Positions 28,178-37,599 of a DNA stretch of 64,000 nucleotides are shown here, in pieces. Under the pieces are notes generated by a model that was not told the origin of the DNA, did not search any database, and saw only the letters and a list, made by a program, of their open reading frames with translations. Source of the stretch: Bacteroidia bacterium (GTDB taxonomy: Bacteria > Bacteroidota > Ignavibacteria > SZUA-365); assembly GCA_027493955.1 (NCBI GenBank), contig JAOSJT010000001.1, positions 3,521,131-3,585,130 on the forward strand. Reading direction: 5' to 3'. Both the position numbers and the translations under genes were made by a program. The stretch's first letter is position 1; the number at the start of each line of letters is the position of its first letter.

Positions 28178-28228
28178 CGATTTCTTCGCATGCGTACCGA
28201 AGCTACCACAACGCGAGGGGAATACAGA

Positions 28229-28277
28229 CCGAAGCCGCGGAGTTCCTGTTGGGAAAACTGCCGCGGCTTCGGATTTC
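28229..28277. terminator. Strong hairpin between convergent genes
   Basis: A 12-bp perfect stem (28229-28240 with 28261-28272) encloses a 20-base loop whose ends can also pair (AGTTCC with GGAAAACT). It is followed by ATTT. It lies between the DinB-like gene and the leftward gene ending at 28300, so it may stop transcription from both sides. Confidence 0.65.
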
Positions 28278-28299
28278 GGCCGGATGATTTGTTCAGATG

Positions 28300-29013
28300 C
28301 TACATCCCCGTTATCGGGGTTGCAATCTGATATTTTTTCGCTGCTTCGGCCTGCCAATAGTCGGCCGTCACGCGCCCACCCTCCGCAGTGATATGCACAA
28401 CGCCGGTTGCCTTGCTCTTGACAATGTTTGATGGCTGAAGCACCAGTTTGCCATTGGCCTTTACGAGTTCCCGCGATGAGGCCAGCTCTTTTCCGCTGTC
28501 ATCTCTGAAAGACAGTTTCACAATCGCGTCCTTACCGTCAGCGTTTGCGAGCACAATGTACACTTCCACACCGGGATCGGAAACGAAGTGCGGACACACA
28601 AGTTGGGCATATCCCTTCTTTTCCTGTCCGATAGTGGTCGTGTTCTTCCAGGACTCGGCCGCATTCTTGTAAAACTGCCAGTATTCCGCCACAATGTTTC
28701 CACCAGCGGATTCGATGTGTATTGTGCCGTTGGCAATCCTGTTGTCAATGTATTTCCCCGGATTCAGATTCAGTTTTCCGAACGGTTGCACGAGTTCCTT
28801 GCCCTCTCCGAGAAGCTTTCCATCGTTGTCATACAGCTTCATGGTTACGATGGGACCCTTACCTTCGACATCTGTGATGACCAGATGCGACTCGATGACC
28901 TTCGGATCAGACACGAAATGGTTGATGATGTAACGCTCCGAACCCTGTGCGTGAACACGTACCGCGGAAAAACTCACCGCGAACAGGAGCAGCAATAATG
29001 AGGTGTATTTCAT
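28300..29013 (-). CDS. Secreted protein with two HFVSDP...YWQ modules
   Basis: 237 residues: signal peptide (about 1-23), then two copies of a ~95-residue module (about 28-122 and 137-231). Each module opens with hHFVSDP, has a D(x)DGKxL or DDSGK turn, an NGKL or FGKL step, a GGxhxAxYWQ close and a short tail. I recognise no named domain. The upstream gene on the same strand (29 bp gap) carries two further copies plus an OmpA domain, so the pair probably works together in the periplasm or at the surface. The start at 29013 is preceded by GGAGG-like sequence (cggaggaatc) and is preferred over 29046. Confidence 0.8.
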   Translation of the reverse strand: MKYTSLLLLLFAVSFSAVRVHAQGSERYIINHFVSDPKVIESHLVITDVEGKGPIVTMKLYDNDGKLLGEGKELVQPFGKLNLNPGKYIDNRIANGTIHIESAGGNIVAEYWQFYKNAAESWKNTTTIGQEKKGYAQLVCPHFVSDPGVEVYIVLANADGKDAIVKLSFRDDSGKELASSRELVKANGKLVLQPSNIVKSKATGVVHITAEGGRVTADYWQAEAAKKYQIATPITGM

Positions 29014-29042
29014 GATTCCTCCGTTCTTCTTGTGTTTCCTGA

Positions 29043-30149
29043 TCACAGTTTTTTGAATTCGACCCGACGGTTGACCGCGCGGTTCGCAGGTGTATCGTTA
29101 CCTACGATCGGATTTTTCGGACCATATCCGACCGTGAGAAGCCGACCGGCATCGACTTTCCCGTTTTTCACCAGCCAATTTTTCACAGAAGCGGCGCGAC
29201 GCTCAGACAGCTTGACGTTGTAGTCTTCCTTACCCACGTTGTCGGTATGACCGGCGATTTCATAACGCGCACCTTTGTTTTTCGAATCGTTCATTGCCCG
29301 CGCTACTTCCAGCAGATCCGCTTCCGAGCGTTTCTGAATCTTGTCGCTGTCGAAGTCGAAATGCACGATTAGTCGTACCAGTGGATCCTCGACAATGGCC
29401 TCCTTCTCAGGTGCGCCTCCTTGCATTGCATGGGCGATCTGATACTTCTCACGTTCGGATACCTGCCAGTACTCGCCTGTGATCTTACCGCCTTCGGTTT
29501 GTATGTAGGCGACCCCGGTCATTTTCTTGTTTCCAACCAGGGCATACGGCTGGATGGAGAATTTTCCATTCTTCGGGATGGAGACCTTCGTCTGTCCGGC
29601 GAGGTCACCCTGATCATTGTAAAACTCGACGTAAACCGTCGGGCCGGTACCTTCGGCGTCAGCCACGACGAGATAACTCTCGATGGAAGGATCTGCGACG
29701 AAATGTTGACAAATCAGCATTGTGGAACCCGGAGCAACCGCGGCCGGTACCGCAATGTTTTTCCAGCCGAGCTCAGGGTTCTTGTAAAATTGCCAATACT
29801 GTCCCACCGCGTCGCGCGACGAGGTGATGCGCATGGTACCGACCATTGTGCGTCCGCGCACATATTTTTCGGGATTGACGTTCAGCTTTCCATTGGCGGG
29901 GATTGTTTCTTCCCCGTTCCCGACGAGCGATCCGCTCTCGTCATAGACGGCGATGTTGATCGTGCCTCCGCGTCCGCCGACATCGCTCACGACCAGATGT
30001 CCCTCCACCACCGCGGGATCGGAAACAAAGTGGTTGACGATCAACGTCTTGCCGGCCTGTCCCCAAACGGCGGAGGAGGTCAGAAACAACGCCAGTAGCA
30101 CCAGCGGAATGCTGACGTACCCGCCCGACACCCTCATGTGTACTGTCAT
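29043..30149 (-). CDS. OmpA-family protein with two HFVSDP...YWQ modules
   Basis: 368 residues: signal peptide (about 1-31), module 1 (about 35-131, NHFVSDP to GQYWQFYKN), module 2 (about 143-240, QHFVADP to GEYWQ), and an OmpA C-terminal peptidoglycan-binding domain (about 258-368). The last shows FDFDSDKI, AGHTDNVG, LSERRAASVKNWL and NRAVNRRVEF. The OmpA part anchors the protein non-covalently to the cell wall. It lacks the N-terminal OmpA barrel, so the modules replace it. GGAG lies before the ATG. First gene of a two-gene operon. Confidence 0.88.
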   Translation of the reverse strand: MTVHMRVSGGYVSIPLVLLALFLTSSAVWGQAGKTLIVNHFVSDPAVVEGHLVVSDVGGRGGTINIAVYDESGSLVGNGEETIPANGKLNVNPEKYVRGRTMVGTMRITSSRDAVGQYWQFYKNPELGWKNIAVPAAVAPGSTMLICQHFVADPSIESYLVVADAEGTGPTVYVEFYNDQGDLAGQTKVSIPKNGKFSIQPYALVGNKKMTGVAYIQTEGGKITGEYWQVSEREKYQIAHAMQGGAPEKEAIVEDPLVRLIVHFDFDSDKIQKRSEADLLEVARAMNDSKNKGARYEIAGHTDNVGKEDYNVKLSERRAASVKNWLVKNGKVDAGRLLTVGYGPKNPIVGNDTPANRAVNRRVEFKKL

Positions 30150-30559
30150 AGGTTCTCCGTGTTGTTCAGAATGTGAAAATCATCTGTAATATACGTTTCT
30201 GTCTCTTCCCGTGCATGTGAGATTTCTGTTCCGCTCTCGTACGATGCTGCATGCAGAGGGCTTCCGGTCTTCGTCTTTCATTTTCGGACCGCACTGTTTC
30301 CTGGTGCTGAGCGTGACGACTGCGTTCATAGGTATTTCCTCGCTTTGACGCTGATCACGTGAATCCGCCTTTTACCTTCCCCAGTCCCGGATCAAGAACG
30401 ATCCGTATCCTGCGTCCAGCGCATGGATGAACGCATGGAAACGGGATCACGTAAGAATCGATTTGGGGAATGGCGTATTTTCAACTCACGCAGCGGTCGC
30501 TTCACCCGGGTAATTGCGAGTTGTTGATGATTCTGGTCCCTCGTATTTTCTCTCGCACT
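30150..30559. other. Divergent intergenic region, 410 bases
   Basis: Separates the OmpA/HFVSDP operon from the rightward DUF92 fusion gene. No supported gene. A TATATT on the minus strand near 30188-30193 could be a -10 for the OmpA operon, but I found no matching -35. Confidence 0.4.
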
Positions 30560-32077
30560 ATGGATTTTCCAATACTCGATACAGAACTCATCCGCATTGC
30601 CAGTCTTTCGGCAGCGATCCTGCTTTTGCTTGCCGCTGTGGAGCTCATGCGCAGACGCTTCAGGATCCCGGTCGAGATTATCAGAAAATCGGTACATATT
30701 CTCACCGGCGTACTCATCGCCTTCGCACCACCGCTGTTCCCCCGCGGAGAGCCTGTCGTTTTCATTGCAAGCATTTTCGTTCTCTTCAATGCGCTCGCGT
30801 ACGCGCGTGGTTGGCTCACGGCGGTTCATCATACGCAGCGGCGCTCATACGGAACAGTATACTATCCCCTTTCCCTGCTCGTGCTCGCGGCTCTGTTCTG
30901 GGATGAGTACCCCGACCTCGTGATCGCCTCCATTATGGTGATGGCAATCGGAGATGCCGCTGCGGGGATTGTCGGGGAAAGCATGCGCCGACCCCATCAG
31001 TATGCCGTGACCTCCGACAAAAAATCGTTGGAAGGCAGCATGGCAATGTTCTCCGGCAGTTTCATCGCCTTGTTGCTCATATTGTCTGTTTATGGTGACA
31101 GTGGGCTGGATTTTTCCAGGCGATGGAACGCATCACCCGTTCTTGTTATCTCCGCATTGTTCGCCATTTCACTCTTTGCCACAGCTCTGGAAGCCGCATC
31201 CTCCAGAGGTCTGGATAATTTGTCCGTACCGTTTGCAACCGCCTTTGCCTTACACCTGTGTTTTGCATCCGGTGTGTCGAGTGATGCCATGCTCTTTCTC
31301 ACCGGCACGATATTGGGATCGGGTATCGCGTATCTCGCCTGGCGTTTGCGCATGCTCTCGCTCTCGGGCGCGGTGGCGACATTCATTCTTGCCACAATCA
31401 TTTTCGGAATCGGCGGGTGGAAATGGACGTTGCCGATCTTTACTTTTTTTATTCTTTCGAGCTCACTTTCCCGCTGGAGAAAAAATCAAAAGGCCGCGTA
31501 TGAAAGCATTTTCGAGAAAAGTGGAACGCGCGATGCGGGCCAGGTTATCGCAAATGGCGGTCTCGCCGCTCTGGTATGTGTAGCCTGGTATACGAGCAAC
31601 GATGAGCGACTCTACGTGCTTTACCTCATCGCCGTTGCGGTGGTCACAGCGGATACCTGGGGAACAGAAATCGGCCTGCTTTCCCGTTCCCACCCGCGAA
31701 GCATCCTGACGTTTAAGGAAGTCCCTCCCGGAACCTCCGGCGGTATCAGCATATTCGGAACGCTCGCTGGCGCCTTGGGAGCGCTCGTTGTCACCCTCAC
31801 CGCACTGCCCTTCATCAGTCTCACAACGGAAATTCTGGCCTTTGTGCTTCTCGCTGCGCTTGCCGGCAGCGCCATTGACAGTATCCTTGGAGCGACGGTA
31901 CAAGCGCAGTATCAGTGTCGGCATTGTGGCACACAGACTGAAAAACCGATTCATTGCAATGACGCGGCCACGCTTCTCCGGGGACAAGCCGTTGTCAATA
32001 ATGATGCGGTGAATCTCCTGTCAACCACGGCAACACTCCTCCTGGCCGGCATCGCCCTGCTGGCGCTGGGCTTATGA
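30560..32077 (+). CDS. Phytol/dolichol-kinase-like domain fused to DUF92
   Basis: 505 residues, about 13 predicted membrane segments. The N-terminal half (about 1-220) resembles the phytol kinase/dolichol kinase/CTP-dependent family (RKSVHILTG, AIGDAAAGIVGE, KSLEGSMAMF). The C-terminal half (about 260-505) is DUF92, the family of VTE6/TMEM19 (GxxTADTWGTEIG, PPGTSGGISIFGTLAG, AGSAIDSILGATVQ). In plants VTE5 and VTE6 phosphorylate phytol in two steps, so a fusion could salvage a prenol to its diphosphate. That is inference from the family. The start at 30560 gives a membrane-proximal N-terminus; the frame is open from 30470. Confidence 0.85.
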   Translation: MDFPILDTELIRIASLSAAILLLLAAVELMRRRFRIPVEIIRKSVHILTGVLIAFAPPLFPRGEPVVFIASIFVLFNALAYARGWLTAVHHTQRRSYGTVYYPLSLLVLAALFWDEYPDLVIASIMVMAIGDAAAGIVGESMRRPHQYAVTSDKKSLEGSMAMFSGSFIALLLILSVYGDSGLDFSRRWNASPVLVISALFAISLFATALEAASSRGLDNLSVPFATAFALHLCFASGVSSDAMLFLTGTILGSGIAYLAWRLRMLSLSGAVATFILATIIFGIGGWKWTLPIFTFFILSSSLSRWRKNQKAAYESIFEKSGTRDAGQVIANGGLAALVCVAWYTSNDERLYVLYLIAVAVVTADTWGTEIGLLSRSHPRSILTFKEVPPGTSGGISIFGTLAGALGALVVTLTALPFISLTTEILAFVLLAALAGSAIDSILGATVQAQYQCRHCGTQTEKPIHCNDAATLLRGQAVVNNDAVNLLSTTATLLLAGIALLALGL

Positions 32078-32224
32078 CTTTCCCTTCAAATAATGGAATC
32101 GTAGCTTTCAGTTTTGGAATGTGCTTCAAAGTCGGAAAAGAACACCATGATACGCTGGTACTCACACCGCTCATACCAACGGAAGGGCGCCGTTCCCAAT
32201 CACCGCTGTTGTACCTTTGAAGCG

Positions 32225-33265
32225 ATGCGGCATTTCCGCTTCGCATGGTCACCGAAGCGGAACACGGGAATACACGCGGCAACGCACTTCAGAAAATGCC
32301 TGACTATCACGTGCCTTTTTACGTTGCTCCTTGCGGCATGTGAACGCGAGCGTATCATTGATGCGGGACCCGACACCACACCGCCGCTCCCTCCCGCCGG
32401 AATGCTTGTGGAAGCTGCGCGTGACGGTTTCATTTTTTTTAGCTGGGTACGGAACAGAGAAATCGATCTTGCGGGCTACATCGTGTATCGCGCTGAAGAA
32501 GCGGATAGCACGAAGTTCGTGGTACGAGACACCATCCCGGAGTTTTACTTCCTCGATGTCCAGCGCAGCTATGACACCTTGTATTGGTATCGGGTGACGG
32601 CCTTCGATCACTCTGGAAACGAGAGCCCACCCGGCACCATTATCACAGCGCACTCACCCAACCGGAATCCGCCGGAGGCACCGGGTTTCATTACTGTAAA
32701 CGGCGCACATGATGCTGTGAAAAAACAATTCAGTCTTTCCTGGCCTGATGTAGACGAAGCGGACCTCGCCGGATTCCGGGTGTATCGATCAAGCGCACCG
32801 TTTACCGTCGCTGATCCGACATTGCTGATCGCGGAAACCGAAGCACTCACACTGGACGATCAGACAGTCTCCGAGCTCTCGCGTCCGTATTACTTCGCGG
32901 TAAGCGCAATCGATAGAGGAGGTCTGGAAAGCAGTCTCTCACCCATAAATGTGGACTTCATCAGCCCTCGGCCTCAACTCATTTCGCCAGGAAATGACGA
33001 AGGGGTAAGTGCGTTGCCCTCCTTTTCCTGGTTCGCAATTCCCGAGTCTCGCGCATACCGCGTATCGCTTTCGCAAACAGAGTTTGGTGGAGATTTTTGG
33101 TCCACGACCGTGACAGCTCAGACCACGGGTATAGTGACGACAAGGTATACCGGAAGCGGACTCGCGCCGGGGAACACGTACTACTGGCGAGTGTCAAGTA
33201 TTACCGCGCCTAACGGGCGGGCAAACGGTGTCTCCGAATCACGTCGCTTGATCGTCCGCTTCTGA
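32225..33265 (+). CDS. Lipoprotein with fibronectin type III domains
   Basis: 346 residues. Signal segment then LLAAC lipobox (Cys about 39) and CERERIIDAGPDTTPPLPP. Two FnIII-like domains follow (about 55-145 with GYIVYRAEEADS and WYRVTAFDHSGNES; about 150-245 with GFRVYRSSAP and YFAVSAIDRGGLES). A third beta-sandwich (about 255-345) ends ANGVSESRRLIV. It is probably a surface or periplasmic scaffold. The ATG at 32225 gives a long N-region; 32147 is also possible. No Shine-Dalgarno site is evident. Confidence 0.82.
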   Translation: MRHFRFAWSPKRNTGIHAATHFRKCLTITCLFTLLLAACERERIIDAGPDTTPPLPPAGMLVEAARDGFIFFSWVRNREIDLAGYIVYRAEEADSTKFVVRDTIPEFYFLDVQRSYDTLYWYRVTAFDHSGNESPPGTIITAHSPNRNPPEAPGFITVNGAHDAVKKQFSLSWPDVDEADLAGFRVYRSSAPFTVADPTLLIAETEALTLDDQTVSELSRPYYFAVSAIDRGGLESSLSPINVDFISPRPQLISPGNDEGVSALPSFSWFAIPESRAYRVSLSQTEFGGDFWSTTVTAQTTGIVTTRYTGSGLAPGNTYYWRVSSITAPNGRANGVSESRRLIVRF

Positions 33266-33341
33266 ACCAACAACAGAGTGTGCACCGGGAAGTGTATATT
33301 TCCCTACGATCCGACCAGAAATTCTTCCGGTTGCTTTTCCC

Positions 33342-35258
33342 ATGCTGAAATCCCGGCTCGTTGCCTTCGTGCTCTTCTGCTCCCTCGCTGGCTACATACC
33401 AGCGGATTTGGGACACCTTGCTGCGCAAGAGACCCCTCGCGCAACAAGTGTGCCATCCGTTATGGCCTCACCTCTTTCACTGTCCGCCGGTTTCGAACGC
33501 AACACCAACACCTTTCTCTGGGATCTCACCGGCGCATCAACCTTACGCAGCAGCAGCTGGCGGCTCAGCGCGCAAAATCGTTTTCAGCGAAGTCTTATCA
33601 AAGCGGGAGGGGAATCTCTCAAAGATCAGAATTCCTTCAACCTGGAATCGAGTGCTGACCTGTTCAGAAATGCCGAATTACGATCCGCAGTTACCTCCTT
33701 TTCTTTTACCGACAACCGTGTCCTCGGGCTGAATAATCTCACTACGACGCGAGCCCTCGTCGGAGTTTCTTGGAAGCTCTTCGATATGGTCCAGTTTACG
33801 CCGATGGTCGGCTACAGCATCGACAATCAGCAAGGGATACGTGATGATGGTTTTTCTTACTCAATGCAGACCCAGCTCGCCGGGCTTGACCTTGGACAGG
33901 CGACGGCCAGGAGCGAATTCGTCCTGTCGGCAGAGCACATTAGCCCTCGTTACCAATACGACCACAGAGGGAGCGCGGAAATTTCCGCCCGGATCGGAGA
34001 AAACAGTGTGAACACCGCTTCTGTCAACTACCGTGAGAACCGCCGGGAGTACTATCAGAATGCTGCGGATATCGTCCTCGATCAGGCAATCCCGATTGAA
34101 TCGCGAAGAGAACAAAGTATCTCTGTGCGGGATATGCTCCAGTACGCCGTGTTCAAATCCGTTTCACTTCTTGCCTCGATGGATCTTTCTCAGCGAAATA
34201 TCTGGAAGAACAGAAATACCGCGGAAGCGGGCAGTAGTACTCCATATTTTTCGACATTTATCTCCGAATTCACCCTCAACACGAGCGCACAGCTCGTCTA
34301 CGCCTCCGAAAGAACGCGCGGCACCATTCGACTGGATCACAATGAGCGTGATGAGTTTCATGAATTGAATCCGCAAGTGGGAACTCTCCCGGCAGATGTG
34401 ATCAGACAAATGCGGCTCGAGGAGCAGAAGAACAATTCGATCCGACAAATTCAACTTGGGATTGATCTTTCCCGATCGTTCGGTCGCTCAGACACACTCT
34501 CCATGTCCGGTGCACTGCTGAAGATGCAATACGATACTCCTAGCGAGGAAAATTTTGACGATCGGGATGAAATCATTTTTCTCACGGGATTGCGATGGGC
34601 CCGGCGCTTCAGTACCGAGTTTTCCGCCTCTCTGTACGGTGATCTCGCCATGCGACACACGGTGTACATTTTTTCTCAACGCAGTGCGAACAACACATGG
34701 AACCGCGTCCTTCGCCTCGCCCCGTCGGGGGAGTTGCGCCTCTCGCAAAGCTTTGTCAGTAAGAATGCTGCGGAACTCGTGGCGAACTACACCGTGTACG
34801 ATTTTGAAGATGCCGCACAGGGACAACGAAGTTTTTCACTCCGGCAATTATCACTGACCGATTCAACCGCGATGCGCCTCCACGGCTCACTCTGGATTGA
34901 CGCCGCGCTGCACCTTCGGTGGTACGAGCGCGGAGAACTTCGCTGGGCAGCTTTTACCGTGCGGCCCGTACAGTTTTTTCAGGAACAAACGTTTTCTCTT
35001 GCCCTGCGGCGGCGCGAAAACAACTGGGATGTCTCTGTCGGAGTGCGTTATTTCGAGCAACGCCGGTACCGGTATGCCGGCAATCAGCGCTTCCCGGATG
35101 CGCAGCTGACCAACTACGGACCGACGGTACAGATTCAGTGTACCTTCTTTGAACGCTCCCGTATCGTCGTCGATGGCTGGTATCAGCTCACAGACGAAGC
35201 AGGTCGTCCGAAAAGATCCACACCAAACGTGCTTCTTCATACGACTTGGTATCTGTGA
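33342..35258 (+). CDS. Predicted outer-membrane beta-barrel protein
   Basis: 638 residues. Signal peptide (about 1-28, ending LAAQ), then alternating amphipathic strands throughout, for example VGVSWKLFDMVQFTPMVGYS and FSLALRRREN, ending in an aromatic-hydrophobic WYL as for barrel proteins. No domain is recognised and there is no TonB plug motif. It follows the FnIII lipoprotein by 76 bp on the same strand, and the two may form a unit. Confidence 0.72.
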   Translation: MLKSRLVAFVLFCSLAGYIPADLGHLAAQETPRATSVPSVMASPLSLSAGFERNTNTFLWDLTGASTLRSSSWRLSAQNRFQRSLIKAGGESLKDQNSFNLESSADLFRNAELRSAVTSFSFTDNRVLGLNNLTTTRALVGVSWKLFDMVQFTPMVGYSIDNQQGIRDDGFSYSMQTQLAGLDLGQATARSEFVLSAEHISPRYQYDHRGSAEISARIGENSVNTASVNYRENRREYYQNAADIVLDQAIPIESRREQSISVRDMLQYAVFKSVSLLASMDLSQRNIWKNRNTAEAGSSTPYFSTFISEFTLNTSAQLVYASERTRGTIRLDHNERDEFHELNPQVGTLPADVIRQMRLEEQKNNSIRQIQLGIDLSRSFGRSDTLSMSGALLKMQYDTPSEENFDDRDEIIFLTGLRWARRFSTEFSASLYGDLAMRHTVYIFSQRSANNTWNRVLRLAPSGELRLSQSFVSKNAAELVANYTVYDFEDAAQGQRSFSLRQLSLTDSTAMRLHGSLWIDAALHLRWYERGELRWAAFTVRPVQFFQEQTFSLALRRRENNWDVSVGVRYFEQRRYRYAGNQRFPDAQLTNYGPTVQIQCTFFERSRIVVDGWYQLTDEAGRPKRSTPNVLLHTTWYL

Positions 35259-35287
35259 AGCATATTCCCTATGTTTGAACTATATCT

Positions 35288-35743
35288 TTGTGTACGCATA
35301 ACTGCCCGCGTGTACGTTTGAGTGAATTGATCCTTAGTAAATCAATCAGCATACCAAGCATTCCTTCGAACATCAAACTGGTCGAGCGATTTCTCCTTGA
35401 CTTGCACGATACCGTAGGTCTTGCTGAATCTGTACTCGACAGGGTGATGATTTCCATTACGGAGATTGTCAACAACGGCATCCTCCACGGCAATCAGTGC
35501 GATCCCGCCAAACTTGTACACGTCACGTGCCACTGCTACGCCGACGTTCTCCAATTCATAGTGCGCGATGAAGGGGATGGATTCATCCCGGAAGAGCTGC
35601 CGGATCCTCTCGATGAGAATAATCTGCTCAAGGAAGGAGGACGCGGTGTTCTCATCGTCCGATCTATGATGGACGAGGTTACCTTCAAACGCTCTGATAC
35701 CGGTATGGAAGTTCACGCAAGCATTTCGAGAACAGAGCACTGA
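35288..35743 (+). CDS. RsbW-like serine-kinase/anti-sigma ATPase (HATPase_c_2)
   Basis: About 151 residues, GHKL fold. The N box is EIVNNGILHGN, G1 is VRDEGDGF, and G2 is LKEGGRGVLIVRSMMDEV. This matches the RsbW/SpoIIAB family of anti-sigma factors and their relatives. TTG at 35288 is the longest start; TTG at 35318 gives a more family-like N-terminus, and neither has a Shine-Dalgarno site. No anti-anti-sigma (STAS) gene, sigma factor or PP2C phosphatase lies nearby. Confidence 0.87.
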   Translation: MCTHNCPRVRLSELILSKSISIPSIPSNIKLVERFLLDLHDTVGLAESVLDRVMISITEIVNNGILHGNQCDPAKLVHVTCHCYADVLQFIVRDEGDGFIPEELPDPLDENNLLKEGGRGVLIVRSMMDEVTFKRSDTGMEVHASISRTEH

Positions 35744-35784
35744 CATACGCCTCCACACCCTGTTTCATCTCAGGACCCCTATTC

Positions 35785-36816
35785 ATGCCTCACCGTCAAT
35801 ATTTCCCGGGCGACGAAACCCACCTCATTACCATTCAACGCTACATCGCGCAGGAAGAGCGTGCCCATCCCGGAGCCACTGGCGAGTTTTCTACACTCCT
35901 GCGCAACCTTGCCCTCGCGGCAAAAATCGTTTCGCGCGAGGTTCGGCGCGCAGGTCTGGTTGACATTCTCGGACGCGTGCAGACGACCAATACGAGCGGA
36001 GACGACGTACAGAAAATGGACGTCTTTGCAAATCAGATTTTTATCAATGCGCTGGAAACCGGCGGACAGCTGTGCGTGATGGCCTCGGAAGAGAATGAAT
36101 CGATCATACCGATTCCCGACGGATTTCCATGCGGTAACTATGCGATTCTTTTCGATCCGCTCGACGGTTCCTCGAATATTTCGACCAATGTTACTATCGG
36201 AACCATTTTTTCGATCTACCGACGCGTTTCATCCGGTGCGCAGGGCACAGTAGCGGATGTCGTGCAGCCCGGATACAAGCAAGTCGCGGCAGGATACATT
36301 ATGTATGGCTCCAGCACCATACTCGTGTTTACAACGGGCAACGGTGTGCAGGGCTTTACGCTTGACGTGACCATTGGATCTTTTCTCCTTTCGCATCCCA
36401 ATATGACAATTCCGGCACGCGGCAATTACTATAGCGTCAATGAGGGAAATCGTCAACTCTGGAGTGAGGGATTCAGAGGCTACATCGACTATCTGCAAAC
36501 TCCCGATCCCGGTAGTCGGCGCCCGTACAAATCCCGTTATGTCGGTTCTATGATCGCCGATATCCACCGAACCCTTCTCTACGGGGGCATCTTCGCGTAT
36601 CCGGCCGACCAGAAAAATCCGAGCGGCAAACTTCGGCTGATGTACGAGGCCAATCCCATGGCCATGATCCTCGAGCAGGCTGGCGGAAGAGCCACGGATG
36701 GCTTTACTCGAATTCTCGACATCCAGCCGCAAAGCGTGCATCAGCACGTGCCCGTTCTGATGGGAAGCATGGAAGATGTTCTCGAGGCAGAAACATTTAT
36801 TGCGGAAAAATCTTGA
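35785..36816 (+). CDS. fbp: Fructose-1,6-bisphosphatase class 1
   Basis: Gluconeogenic enzyme hydrolysing fructose 1,6-bisphosphate. 343 residues, the usual length. Metal-binding motifs are ASEENE (Glu) and FDPLDGSSNI (the Asp residues). The substrate-binding region YVGSMIADIHRTLLYGGIFAYP and the third metal ligand in LRLMYEANPMAMILEQAGG are also visible. ATG at 35785 follows the RsbW-like gene by 41 bp and the downstream gene starts 12 bp after its end. Confidence 0.97.
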   Translation: MPHRQYFPGDETHLITIQRYIAQEERAHPGATGEFSTLLRNLALAAKIVSREVRRAGLVDILGRVQTTNTSGDDVQKMDVFANQIFINALETGGQLCVMASEENESIIPIPDGFPCGNYAILFDPLDGSSNISTNVTIGTIFSIYRRVSSGAQGTVADVVQPGYKQVAAGYIMYGSSTILVFTTGNGVQGFTLDVTIGSFLLSHPNMTIPARGNYYSVNEGNRQLWSEGFRGYIDYLQTPDPGSRRPYKSRYVGSMIADIHRTLLYGGIFAYPADQKNPSGKLRLMYEANPMAMILEQAGGRATDGFTRILDIQPQSVHQHVPVLMGSMEDVLEAETFIAEKS

Positions 36817-36828
36817 GTCCGTCAGGAT

Positions 36829-37599
36829 ATGTCGGGACGGATCGCTACATACATCGCTGTTCTTCTTCTTCTCCTCACCACGCCATTATGCGCTCAGCGG
36901 TCGGCCGGTGACGATGCCAATATCGATCCGTTGTTTCTGATCGATATGCCTATTGCAGGAATCCTGCCTGCTACCTCAGGTTCGATCCAGACCACGATCT
37001 ATCCTGACGGAGGAGTGCTCGTCGAACTGGCCTATGGGCTGATGACGAATCTGAATGTCGGCGTGTCCTACGGTGGGACACGCCTCCTCGGGAGCGGTGG
37101 CATCACGTGGAACAACCTTCCGGGAATCATGGCCCGCTATCGCGTGATGGAAGAGAGTCCCCGCACTCCCGCCGTCGTGGTAGGTTTCGACACGCAAGGC
37201 CGTGACGGATGGATACCTTCCTGGAGGCAATACGCCATAAAGTCTCCGGGATTCTTCGCCACCGTCGGGAAAAACTATCAGCTCGCGGGTTCTATCAGCT
37301 TCCATGGAGGAGCGAACTACACCCTTGAGCGACATGATGGCGACTACGAACCCAATATCTACGTCGGCGTCGAGAAAACGGTCGGTCCGTTGCTGTCCAT
37401 TCTATCCGAGTACAACTTCGCCTTCGACAATGACAAAGAAAGAAAGGGATTCTGGAACGGTTCTTTCTCCATAGGGGCACGGGTTTCAACCAATATTGGC
37501 ATCAATGCCGATTTGCTTATCAAAAACCTTCTTACCTCGGAATTTCATCACGCAAAGATGGTCAGAGAAATTCGAATCCAGTACGTCCGGTACCTGTAG
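36829..37599 (+). CDS. Predicted outer-membrane protein, YjbH-like strands
   Basis: 256 residues: signal peptide (about 1-22, ending LCAQ), then beta-strand-rich sequence such as LVELAYGLMTNLNVGVSYGG, VVVGFDTQGRDGW and NIYVGVEKTVG. The pattern resembles the barrel half of YjbH-type proteins linked to exopolysaccharide secretion, but no polysaccharide genes are nearby. It begins 12 bp after fbp and is probably co-transcribed with it. Confidence 0.7.
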   Translation: MSGRIATYIAVLLLLLTTPLCAQRSAGDDANIDPLFLIDMPIAGILPATSGSIQTTIYPDGGVLVELAYGLMTNLNVGVSYGGTRLLGSGGITWNNLPGIMARYRVMEESPRTPAVVVGFDTQGRDGWIPSWRQYAIKSPGFFATVGKNYQLAGSISFHGGANYTLERHDGDYEPNIYVGVEKTVGPLLSILSEYNFAFDNDKERKGFWNGSFSIGARVSTNIGINADLLIKNLLTSEFHHAKMVREIRIQYVRYL

